Part shown: positions 1-8,923 of the stretch, one piece after another
Layout of the letters: each line of letters begins with the position of its first letter
Numbering within the stretch: position 1 is the stretch's first letter
DNA from: Siphonodentalium dalli
Lineage: Eukaryota > Mollusca > Scaphopoda > Gadilida > Siphonodentaliidae
Assembly (NCBI GenBank): GCA_032622095.1
Contig: CP136068.1
Coordinates: 16,411,729 to 16,475,728, forward strand
Direction of reading: 5' to 3'
DNA length: 64,000 bases
Translations under genes and position numbers: made by a program
Notes under the pieces: generated by a model
The model's database searches: none
The model's input: the letters and a program-made list of their open reading frames with translations, nothing else
What the model was told of the DNA's origin: nothing

Positions 1-880
1 TCTTTCTTGCTGTTTCATGACTATATAAAGCAAAATAAGCGATACAACCATAATATGATGTTTTGTCATGTTGGTGCTGGGTGGGAGGGGGGTGGGGTAT
101 CATGACATGGACATCTCCCCCACCCCAAACCCTGACTTAAACAACTTTTTCTCAGAAGAAATTAATTTATCGCTGTTTCATGACTATTTAAAGCAAAATA
201 AACGATAAAAACCATAATATGATTTTTTGTCATATACATGTACTAGTAGGTGCTGGGTTGGGGAAGATATCCTGACCTGGACATCTCCCCCTTAAAATCA
301 TAAGATGAATTTTTTGTCCTGTATGTGCTGGATGTGGGATGTATCCTGACTTGAACACCCCCACCCCAAACCATGACTCAAACAACTTTTTCATGGAAGA
401 AGTTTCTTTCTCGCTGTTTCATGACTATATAAAGCAAAATAAGCGAAAAAAACATAATATGATGTTTTGTCATGTTGGTGCTGGGTGGGGGAGGTATCCT
501 GACATGGACATCTCCCCCACCCCAAACCCTGACTCAAACAACTTTTTCTCAGAAGAAATTAATTTCTCGCTGTTTCATGACTATTTAAAGCTAAATAAGC
601 GATAAAACCATAAGATGATTTTTTGTCATGTAGGTGCTGGGTTGGGGATGATATCAAGACTTGGACAATTAAATAAAAACAAATTTAAATCTCAAAAGTC
701 ATTTTTCTGGCAATTTCAGGATCAAACAATCAAATGTGTGATAAACCAATTTTGTCACCTGGAAAAAATATATTTTAATAAAAAAAAAATAATAAAAAAA
801 AAAAACATTTTTTGGGCCATTTCAGGATTAAACAATATCAAAAAGTGAAATTTGTTTTAGTCATATATGGGGGGGATATA
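1..880. repeat. Degenerate ~160-bp tandem repeat followed by an A/T-rich tail
   Basis: The word TTTCATGACTAT recurs at about 15, 178, 418 and 578, with a shortened unit near 214-300. Each unit carries a CCCCCACCCC or GGGTGGGG block and a TTTTGTCATG word. From about 660 the sequence becomes an A/T-rich stretch ending in a G run with TTTTAGTCATATAT. A related fragment lies at 46,560-46,755, so this is a dispersed repeat. Short open frames inside it are by-products of the repeat and look like no protein family. Confidence 0.7.
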
Positions 881-984
881 TCCAGGGTGGGGGAGATATC
901 CTAGGGGAGATGACGTGTTACACCGGTATCCATGCCAAATTTCATCGCAGTCAGTGCAGAAAAGTGGATGGCTTAATGTACATG

Positions 985-1738
985 CATATGGAACATACCA
1001 ATATGATCAAAGTCATTGACTTGAAAAATGGGGTGATACCCCAGTAATTACCACGGTATTACCAGTTGTATACTCGATCCACAGCAGTATCAAAATGGGA
1101 ACTCCGGTGGAGTTACGGTACCATTTGGTTATGATACCACTGTATATTAGCAGGTCGTCACACAAAAATTGAAGAAAATAAGACGTCCATAAGGATTTTG
1201 TTAAAGATACGGTAAGTGTTGCCGGTGGGTACATGTACATGTATGATTAAAATAGTCACATCGGTTAAAACCGCCATAAACAGAAATAATATACATGTAT
1301 TATAGACAAATCTTGTTCTTATACAAATCATAAATATTGTGTACATTGCGGCATGTTATTGGCATGTTAGGACTCTGTTATGTAAACAAACGCCATGTTA
1401 TGTAAACAAACAGTACATGTACATAACAATTATGTGATAAGCAAACCACTCAACACTAAGGAGACGCCCACTATTTGAACTTTTGTTAGAAATGCCCACA
1501 AGTTGATTACAACATACAGGTATAGCTATCGCTTATCTTCACCTCTCAATAATTTTGTGTTGAATGGGTCACCACGAATCACTCTCGACATGAATCACTC
1601 TCGCCACAGTGTTGCATGCTTTGCTTATCGCTCACTATTTACGTGCTGTACCATATATAAACAAACGATTGGCTCAATCATGTACAAAGTGTGATTTGTG
1701 GATAATAATGAATTCATAATATGATCATTATTATATAC
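985..1738 (+). repeat. Left arm (outer part) of a large inverted-repeat element
   Basis: Read in reverse complement, this stretch matches about 13,970-14,705. Shared landmarks, in order, are ATCAAAGTCATTGACTTGAAA, a GATACCCC block, the AGCAGTATC block, TATGTAAACAAACA, GCTATCGC, TTTGTGGATAA and ACAAAGTGTG. The arm is interrupted at 1,738 by the LTR retrotransposon and resumes at 12,454. No gene is seen in it. Small frames on either strand are not conserved between the two arms. Confidence 0.75.
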
Positions 1739-2731
1739 TGTGCTATAGTGGAATGTCGGGGTTAATATTTGCCTGAAAGTCTGTGTAGAGTAGGTTAATA
1801 AAACCAATTACCAACTGATCAATAAGAGTGTGGGACCACGACTTTACTGGTTCAGAAGTATATCGAATCATATGTTTGGAAACAGATCAATGTCACGTGG
1901 AAACCCCTTCACTGGTCTGAGAGAATAACGAATAAGAAGTTACTGGTCTGGAATTGGCTGTGAGTATATCGTATCAGAGACCAGTCATGTGACTTGGGGA
2001 GAAAGTTGGAATAAAATAGTATGTTTGCTTTTGGTCGTGGCTTTTCGGTGATAATTCTCTAAGTGACCGAGTGGCCCCGCGACAGACTTCAGGCATGTTC
2101 TCAACTGCTAGCCTTTTAAAAGTTGTTGTGGTAAATATATATCCATGCATTCTTGATGTCACAATAAAGGATTGGGTATCTACAAAACTGTGTCTGGACC
2201 TGTGTTCCCAACGTGGAGAGACGATAGACGGCCGATTATAGGACACATGTTTTTTGGTTGCCGTGTGCAGAATTCCTAATACAGCTGTTGGTGAATTAGG
2301 AAAAATAAAAATCTAAAGGACAGTGCTAAGGACAATGCAAGAAATACACTTTTGCCGGAAATTCAGTGACATTCCGTTGAAAAGAAAATCCAGGAAGAAG
2401 ATATATAAACATTCCGTTGAAATTGAAAATAAAAGCCAGGAAGAAGATATATAAACATTCCGTTGAAAATAAAATCCAGGAAGAAGATATATAAACATTC
2501 AGTTCAGAAGAAAATCCAAGAAGAAATTCACGAATATAAACACTCAGTTCAGAAGAAAAACCAAGAAGAAAATTTCAGAACATTATGTGAACAATTCAGT
2601 TCAGAAGAAAATCAAGGAAGAAACATTCTGTGAACAATTCAGAAGAAAATCAAGGAAGAAACATTCTGTGAACAATTCAGTTCAGAACGAAATCCAAGAA
2701 CATCAGTGTATACATCTGACATTTCGAGGTG
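1739..2731 (+). repeat. 5' long terminal repeat (certain to 2,609, probable to ~2,731)
   Basis: The LTR starts TGTGCTATAG, as does the copy at 11,583. The two match without a visible difference through 2,609 (12,453 in the 3' copy). Beyond that only the 5' copy continues, with more units of the same GAACAATTCAGTTCAGAA repeat, up to a possible primer-binding site at 2,732. A polyadenylation-type AATAAA lies at about 2,163. The second half holds imperfect 40-46-bp tandem repeats (ATTCCGTTGAAA at 2,371, 2,411 and 2,457). Open frames on the minus strand here come from the repeats. The exact end is unsure because no clean CA terminus can be paired between the copies. Confidence 0.85.
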
Positions 2732-2749
2732 TGGTGCCCAGCTGACATT
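2732..2749 (+). promoter_or_regulatory. Possible tRNA primer-binding site
   Basis: TGGTGCCCAGCTGAC begins with TGG, as expected for complementarity to a tRNA 3' CCA, and lies just after the last LTR-like repeat unit. I cannot match it to a given tRNA from memory, and the sequence before it does not end in CA. The call rests on position and TGG alone. Confidence 0.3.
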
Positions 2750-3269
2750 TCAAAATACTGACAATTCCAGTTGTTTGAACAGAAGTTTCCGTGGTGTTGA
2801 GATAGGGTGAGTACCTTTTTCATAGACTGAATGCATTCTTAAACAACATACCAAATGTAATTTCAATTTATGGCAGATTATTGTGCAGTTATATCAACAG
2901 AAAATATAATCCGCCACCTCGAGTACCAGTGATACAGATGGTGCGTTGTACCAAACTAACCATTTAAATTTATAAAGTATTGTACTTTTTGTAAAGAACG
3001 CATTAGCACAATATCGCCGAGAGTATTTAAACGAGTCGTGCAAATTAAATTAGAGGTACATTGCAATAGAATAAGGGTTTGGAAGAGATACAAATTTTTA
3101 AATAATTTGATAATTGTGTTTTTGACAGATATACAATATGGACATCGATTAAATTCTCCATTAATTAAAAATAAAGCACGCGAAATTGGACAAACTGTTT
3201 ATAGATGAGGACACGGTCACAATGGAATGATAAAATAAGATTGTATGCGTGTTAATAAAATAAAATAAA
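2750..3269 (+). other. Retrotransposon leader (5' untranslated region)
   Basis: About 520 bases between the possible primer-binding site and the gag start. A/T-rich, with stops in all frames and no recognised motif. It would hold any packaging signal, but none can be named from sequence. Confidence 0.6.
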
Positions 3270-4484
3270 ATGGCTCAAGCACCAGAGATTCCGAGCTTAG
3301 ATTTTGGAAGTGAGTCAGAGATAAGAATGATGGAATATGAGAATTTAATACGACAGCGTAGAGAAGAAGAGATGAATAGAAATAGGGATTTAAACCCAAA
3401 TGACCGACCACCTTCATATGAACAAATTTCCCAGGGAAATGATCAGAATATGCATAGTGTGTTGGGACAATTGACTGAACAAATGCATTTATTTAAAAAT
3501 GCAGTGGTTCAACAATCTGAGGCCTCAAGGCAGTCAACAGCTGTTCAGGCAGCTTTGGGCGCGGCTACGATAATAGGGAAATATTCGGGGGACCCAAAAA
3601 TGTTCAAAGACTGGATATTACAAATAGAAAGGTATTCTTTGGCGATGGACGCCGCTGATGAAGATCACATTAAATTAGCTAATCAAACGGCACGGGGACC
3701 AGTAGCAGAATTTGTACAAAGATTTATGAAACAAAATACGAGGCATGGGGTCCTAAGAATCACTTGGGATGAGTTTAAAAGGGAATTGCGGACCCGTTAT
3801 GGAGATATAGCAGACAATCAACATGCTCTATCTATTTTACGCAACATTAGGCAAAAGAAAGAGGAAAGTATTCAGGTATATTCCGAACGATTACGGGAGA
3901 TAGCTACAGATGCATTTGAGGATCATATCCAAGATGCTGCGATTGAAATGCAAATGGTGGGATATTTTGTAGATGGATTATACAATGATTCATTGAGGTT
4001 TAAATTAATGAGGGAAAATCATCCACAGTTAGATAGGGCGGTAGAGTATGCAATGAGGGAAGCTAATTTACATAAACGGTATAAACTGAGGTATGGTGAT
4101 GGTACATTTGATAGGTCTCAAAGTAATGTGGTGGAATCACCTATGGAAATTGATCATGTTCGAAGAAGGGGTTTTGAAAGATTTCAGAGATCCCAACCAA
4201 ATAGGTATCAGGGACCACGCCCAGTGCAAGCTCAAAATAGGTACCAGGGGCCACGAGTTATGTCGGGGCCAAATAGAGGGTCGCCACCACAACATAATGT
4301 GAGGGCATTACAAATGAGAAATGAAACAGTAAGGCCAGTCAATCCTTCAAATTCACAGGGTTTTGTAAGGAATCAACGCCCCGGGACGCCATGTCGGTGT
4401 GAATATTGTCAAAAAGGGGGTCATTCTATAGACTGGTGTTGGCTGCGTCAGGCAGATGAAAGACGAAAGAAACATTTAAACTAA
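3270..4484 (+). CDS. gag: Gag polyprotein of the Ty3/gypsy element
   Basis: This 404-residue structural protein should assemble the virus-like particle that packages element RNA. Residues ~100-235 look like a retrotransposon gag/capsid domain (a GKYSGDPKMFKDWI-like start followed by ITWDEFKRELRTRYGD). The N-terminal 95 residues are charged, with many Glu, Arg and Gln. A basic Arg/Pro/Gln-rich linker (~305-365) leads to one CCHC zinc knuckle, C377-C380-H385-C390, typical of nucleocapsid RNA binding. The ATG at 3,270 is the first in frame and heads the long frame. The stop (4,482-4,484) directly follows a -1 slippery heptamer, so a fraction of ribosomes should continue into pol, whose frame overlaps the last 25 bases. 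The frame is uninterrupted. The family is clear; the exact gypsy clade is not. Confidence 0.93.
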   Translation: MAQAPEIPSLDFGSESEIRMMEYENLIRQRREEEMNRNRDLNPNDRPPSYEQISQGNDQNMHSVLGQLTEQMHLFKNAVVQQSEASRQSTAVQAALGAATIIGKYSGDPKMFKDWILQIERYSLAMDAADEDHIKLANQTARGPVAEFVQRFMKQNTRHGVLRITWDEFKRELRTRYGDIADNQHALSILRNIRQKKEESIQVYSERLREIATDAFEDHIQDAAIEMQMVGYFVDGLYNDSLRFKLMRENHPQLDRAVEYAMREANLHKRYKLRYGDGTFDRSQSNVVESPMEIDHVRRRGFERFQRSQPNRYQGPRPVQAQNRYQGPRVMSGPNRGSPPQHNVRALQMRNETVRPVNPSNSQGFVRNQRPGTPCRCEYCQKGGHSIDWCWLRQADERRKKHLN

Positions 4485-7400
4485 AGGGTTCCATTTTTAA
4501 GGTGGCCGAAAAATGGAACGAAATAAATCAAATGAAATTAATAGGAAATTTTCAAGCTAGAATAATTGAGCAAATTAAATGTTTTGAGTCAGGTAAATGT
4601 CGAATGAATAAATCAAATAGTTTACAAGATGATAAGACATCTCGTATATCAAATGGGAGAACTAGTAATGTAATTAAGAATAACAAAATAAAATATCCAA
4701 ATGGGCCACCATTGTATTCTGGAATAAAATCAGGTAAAAATGATTTTAAGAGAGGAAAAATTCAACAGAAGAAGTTGCCTAGTGAACCAGGAAAAATCAA
4801 ACTCGATAAAACAAATCCGAAAAAGATAATTGAGCAAAAGAAACAAACTATCACTCATAAACAAGAAATGAACAATAAAAGTAGGGAATTTATGAAACAC
4901 AAAAACATTAATATGAATTGTGTAACAAAGTCACCTGAATTTAAAATTAGTAGCACAAATTACAATTATCCTGGAGACACTGCGAAACTATTAGAGGAAC
5001 ATGTACCATGTTCCATTGTAATAATGATTAGAAAACAAAGGGTAAGAGCTTTGGTGGATAGTGGAGCGGATTGTTCACTAATTAATATAAACTTGTATGA
5101 GAAAATACAAGAACGACCCAAACTTATTAAGAAAAAAGCCACAGTGACCTCGGCGAGCAATGATACGTTAGAAATAATAGGTTATATAAACCTCGATTTT
5201 AAAATAAATAAACTAAAGGTTATTCATAGGTTATATGTAACTAAGAATTTAAACAGGACACTTATACTTGGACGCGATTTTTTAAGAGACAATGGAGTAA
5301 GAATGTATTTTGATTTGGGAGCCTTGAAAATTAGAAATCAGTTAGTGGGTCTCGTACCAGATATCCATATCGCATCTTTAATACGCCTGAAGGCTAATTG
5401 TAAATTAAAGCCTAGGACAGGTGCCATTTGTTCTGCTAAAATTATTGGAGGAGCAAAAATGTTTAAATCTCCATTCATAATGGCGACGTGTACAGAGCAG
5501 GGATTTCTCAGTGAACACCCCGGACTCACGTTGGAAGAGTCAATAACGACAACTGAAAGCGATTGTATTCCTGTTAAAATCATTAATCAAACTGACAGGC
5601 ATTACAATTTGAAACGTGGCTGTGTTGTGGGGAAAATATGTCCTATGCAAGAAGCAGAAATAAATCAAATTTCTAATTCTTTTGAAATGGGCGAAGCGCG
5701 TGTCGATGTGAATGAAATTCAAGCCCCATCTGAGCATTTAAGTGTTGTCACTGAATTGGTATTGAAAAATCAGGATATTTTTGCTGCAAACGATAGACAA
5801 TTGGGGGAAACACCAACATATAAAATGAATATAGACACTGGAAATCATGAACCGGTCTCACAAAAACCGTATAGAGTACCTTTGCACCGAAGACAGCTAT
5901 ATAGAGATGCTATTGATTCAATGGAAAATGCAGGAATAATAACCAAATCTAATAGTCCGTGGTCAAATGCCTGTTTTATGATTCCTAAAACTGATGGTAC
6001 ATGGAGATTTGTTTGTGATTTTCGATCTTTAAATAAGATAACCAAGACAATTTGTTATCCTTTGCCTATAATTGATGATATAATTTCTGAGTTAAAGGGA
6101 TCCAAAGTATTCAGTCTATTGGACGCAAGACAAGGTTATTTTGCCATGCCGATCAATGAAAAAGACAGAGAAAAGACTACATTTACTTGTTTCTATGGTA
6201 ACTGGTTTTTTAATCGCACTGCATATGGGTTAAAGAACGCGCCGAGCGCGTACAGTGAGTTGATGGCGATTGTTTTAAAAGAGTTAACTAACGTTATCAA
6301 CTATATTGATGATATACTGATTTTCAGTGATTGTATGTCTAATCACGTGACTCATGTAAAGCAGGTATTTCAAAGGCTAAGGGAACATAATATCAAACTG
6401 AAATTAAAGAAGTGTTCATTTTTCAAATCAGAGACAAAGTATTTGGGTTTTATAGTAAATGAATCAGGGATAGCACCAGATCCTAACAAGATTAAAGCAT
6501 TGAAAAACATGATAGCGCCCACGACGATTAGGGGAGTCAGAGGATTTATTGGCGCGATGTCGTACTATCGACGGTTTCTCCCGAATTTTAGTGAAATATC
6601 TATCCCTTTGATTAATTTAACTAAGAAATATGCCAAGTTCAAATGGGATAAACAGTGCCAAGAGGCATTTGAATATTTAAAAGAAAGTCTAGTTGTCATA
6701 CCTCAACTGGCTTATCCAGATTTGAATAAACCATATACATTGTATACCGATAGTAGTCAAAATGCGATTGGGGCGGTGTTAGTTCAAAATTGTGATCAAA
6801 ATGAGGGAATAAATATACCACAATGTAGGAATGAAAAGCCAATCTATTTTCTGTCAGCAAAATTGAGTCCTACACTGTGCAAAATGTCAGTCATTGAAAA
6901 AGAAGCATATGCAATATTTTATGCTCTTAAAAAGCTTGATCATTATTTAAATGGAGCCACCTTTACTATTAAAATGGATCATCAACCTTTAAAATATTTA
7001 TTGACCACTCAATATAATAATCCGAAAATTCAGAGGTGGATGTTGTGTTTATCAGCCTATAATTGCACTATAGAATATCTGCCAGGAAGTGAGAATAGTG
7101 TAGCAGATTTGTTGAGTAGAATTCCAGACTCAATAGAAACTGAGGCACATTTGTCTGACATCGAGATAAATGATAATAATTTACAAATAAATGTGATTAA
7201 TTCAAATCAAATTCCAAATTTCTCGAAATTTGCAGAATGTAAAGTGGAAACCAATGATCCATTACCCCAAGGTGAATTATCAAATGAAGAAGTCGCTCAA
7301 TTTAATATGAAAACTGAACAAGGGAAAGACTCAGAAATTCAAGAGGTCATTGCATCATATAAAAGTAATAATCCTTCCCCATCAATTACTAATAAACATT

Positions 7401-8923
7401 TACTTATAGAAGATGTTTTATATTACATATCAAATGCAGACGATGACCCCATGTTGAGATTATATATACCGAGTCATTTGCAAGAAAAGGTACTAACTCA
7501 ATATCATGATAAACTGGGACATTTTGGAATTGAACACACATTTCAAATAATTCGTCGAAAATATTACTGGAAAAATATGTATAAGTGTATATATGCACAT
7601 TGTGAGAAGTGTGTAATTTGTAAATCACGGAATCTGGTTAAACTGAGACCTCCATTACAAGACTCTGACATGCCAGCTTTTACAGGCGCAAAATGGAGTA
7701 TCGATATTTCTGGGCCATTTCCGCTGACATTGGCAAATAATAAATATTTGTTAACTTGGTTTTGTTTGTATAGTGGTTGGATAGAGTCATTTCCAATAAC
7801 CAGCAAAAGCACGAATTTGATTATTCACTGTCTTTTGGAAGATATTATACCAAGATTTAGCGTGCCGATACAGATTTTGAGCGATAATGCGAAGGAGTTC
7901 ACTTCAAATAATTTTAAAGAAGTATGTAAAGATCTAGGAATAAAATTGGTTTTAACAAATTATTATTCACCTCAGTCTAATAGTAGAAATGAACGATCTC
8001 ACAAAGTTTTGAATGACGTATTATCCAAAATTATGGAAGGAAATCAGAGAACATGGGATCTTGTTTTGGGACAAGCATTATTAGCACATAGATGCATGAT
8101 TTCAGATTCATCTAAAACTTCAAGTTTTGAACTAATGTATTCACATCCACCGGTTTTGCCATTGGATAACATTTTGGCTCCCAGACTAAAATATATGGGA
8201 GATGAAATGCACCAGATTACACTTCAAGCACAACACAGAGCTTTCCGCGCGGTACATCATCATATGAAAATTGCTAAAAGAAAACAAAAGCTGAGAGTAA
8301 AAACCACAGAAGTCGATTATAATATCGGTGATAAAGTCTACCATAAGATTGGACAAACGTCGGGTAAATTGTCATTAAAATGGGATCCATATCACGTGAT
8401 TTTAGAAAAAAAAGGCCCTGTTTCTTTTATTATTAAGAACTTGATAACGGGAAAATTTTTCAAGTCTCATAGCAGAAATTTACGTCACGCAAATATCGAA
8501 GTATGGAAAATACCAAAAAAGACATTAACGCGTCGAACCAGACAACAACAATTGCTTTGTCCGGATAGCGATGAAGATATTCGGTCCAGCGAAGATGACT
8601 CAGAAAATCCAATGCAGAATATCACAAATAAACATACAATACAAAGACCAATCGAGAATAGTGATTCAGAAGACGACTTGCCTTTATGTGAGCTTAGAAA
8701 CCGACTTAGAAATATGGAACGCGAAACGTCGGACATGGACAGTGAAATTATTCCCTTGGGTGAACTTCAACGAAAGCTGAAAAAAGCTAATCCTCGAGAA
8801 TCTGGCCATAAAAATACAGTAATGTCCGACGATATGAGTGCACAAAATTATAAAGACACTGGTAACACAGAATCCATAATTGAAGTAGATACCGACGTAT
8901 ACATGTCAAGTGAAGAATTTTGA
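4460..8923 (+). CDS. pol: Pol polyprotein (protease, reverse transcriptase, RNase H, integrase)
   Basis: Open for about 1,487 codons. Residue numbers here count from codon 4,502. A Lys-rich linker of ~150 residues precedes the aspartic protease (VDSGAD, catalytic Asp186). Reverse transcriptase follows, with the LLDARQGY block (Asp541) and YIDD at 601-604; YIDD replaces the commoner YVDD, which is tolerated. RNase H shows YTDSS with Asp750. Integrase has an HHCC zinc finger from His1002, a catalytic Asp1068, Asp1128, Glu1164 triad (DD35E) and a GPY/F-like module near 1,288-1,310. The last ~120 residues are an acidic, Ser-rich tail with a twice-repeated PL-EL-(R/K)L motif. There is no in-frame ATG near the start of the frame, and the frame overlaps gag, so expression as Gag-Pol by -1 frameshifting is the natural reading. 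All catalytic residues are present, so the enzyme set looks functional. Confidence 0.94.
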   Translation, partial: KTKETFKLKGSIFKVAEKWNEINQMKLIGNFQARIIEQIKCFESGKCRMNKSNSLQDDKTSRISNGRTSNVIKNNKIKYPNGPPLYSGIKSGKNDFKRGKIQQKKLPSEPGKIKLDKTNPKKIIEQKKQTITHKQEMNNKSREFMKHKNINMNCVTKSPEFKISSTNYNYPGDTAKLLEEHVPCSIVIMIRKQRVRALVDSGADCSLININLYEKIQERPKLIKKKATVTSASNDTLEIIGYINLDFKINKLKVIHRLYVTKNLNRTLILGRDFLRDNGVRMYFDLGALKIRNQLVGLVPDIHIASLIRLKANCKLKPRTGAICSAKIIGGAKMFKSPFIMATCTEQGFLSEHPGLTLEESITTTESDCIPVKIINQTDRHYNLKRGCVVGKICPMQEAEINQISNSFEMGEARVDVNEIQAPSEHLSVVTELVLKNQDIFAANDRQLGETPTYKMNIDTGNHEPVSQKPYRVPLHRRQLYRDAIDSMENAGIITKSNSPWSNACFMIPKTDGTWRFVCDFRSLNKITKTICYPLPIIDDIISELKGSKVFSLLDARQGYFAMPINEKDREKTTFTCFYGNWFFNRTAYGLKNAPSAYSELMAIVLKELTNVINYIDDILIFSDCMSNHVTHVKQVFQRLREHNIKLKLKKCSFFKSETKYLGFIVNESGIAPDPNKIKALKNMIAPTTIRGVRGFIGAMSYYRRFLPNFSEISIPLINLTKKYAKFKWDKQCQEAFEYLKESLVVIPQLAYPDLNKPYTLYTDSSQNAIGAVLVQNCDQNEGINIPQCRNEKPIYFLSAKLSPTLCKMSVIEKEAYAIFYALKKLDHYLNGATFTIKMDHQPLKYLLTTQYNNPKIQRWMLCLSAYNCTIEYLPGSENSVADLLSRIPDSIETEAHLSDIEINDNNLQINVINSNQIPNFSKFAECKVETNDPLPQGELSNEEVAQFNMKTEQGKDSEIQEVIASYKSNNPSPSITNKHLLIEDVLYYISNADDDPMLRLYIPSHLQEKVLTQYHDKLGHFGIEHTFQIIRRKYYWKNMYKCIYAHCEKCVICKSRNLVKLRPPLQDSDMPAFTGAKWSIDISGPFPLTLANNKYLLTWFCLYSGWIESFPITSKSTNLIIHCLLEDIIPRFSVPIQILSDNAKEFTSNNFKEVCKDLGIKLVLTNYYSPQSNSRNERSHKVLNDVLSKIMEGNQRTWDLVLGQALLAHRCMISDSSKTSSFELMYSHPPVLPLDNILAPRLKYMGDEMHQITLQAQHRAFRAVHHHMKIAKRKQKLRVKTTEVDYNIGDKVYHKIGQTSGKLSLKWDPYHVILEKKGPVSFIIKNLITGKFFKSHSRNLRHANIEVWKIPKKTLTRRTRQQQLLCPDSDEDIRSSEDDSENPMQNITNKHTIQRPIENSDSEDDLPLCELRNRLRNMERETSDMDSEIIPLGELQRKLKKANPRESGHKNTVMSDDMSAQNYKDTGNTESIIEVDTDVYMSSEEF
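4475..4519 (+). promoter_or_regulatory. -1 programmed ribosomal frameshift signal between gag and pol
   Basis: In the gag frame the sequence reads T TTA AAC (4,475-4,481), a canonical X XXY YYZ slippery heptamer. The gag TAA follows at 4,482. A 6-base spacer (4,482-4,487) leads to an 11-bp perfect hairpin, GTTCCATTTTT (4,488-4,498) pairing with AAAAATGGAAC (4,509-4,519) around a 10-base loop. Slipping back one base enters the pol frame, which is open from 4,460. Slippery site, spacer length and stem all match known -1 frameshift signals. Confidence 0.88.

Noticed and set aside
1974-2498. Minus-strand frames of 90 and 61 codons, repeated at 11,818-12,342
   Set aside because: They recur only because they lie in the two LTRs; they follow LTR tandem repeats and show no protein family.
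4502-4504. GTG as the start of pol
   Set aside because: The frame is open upstream to 4,460, overlaps gag, and the -1 frameshift signal explains expression; a GTG start is not needed.
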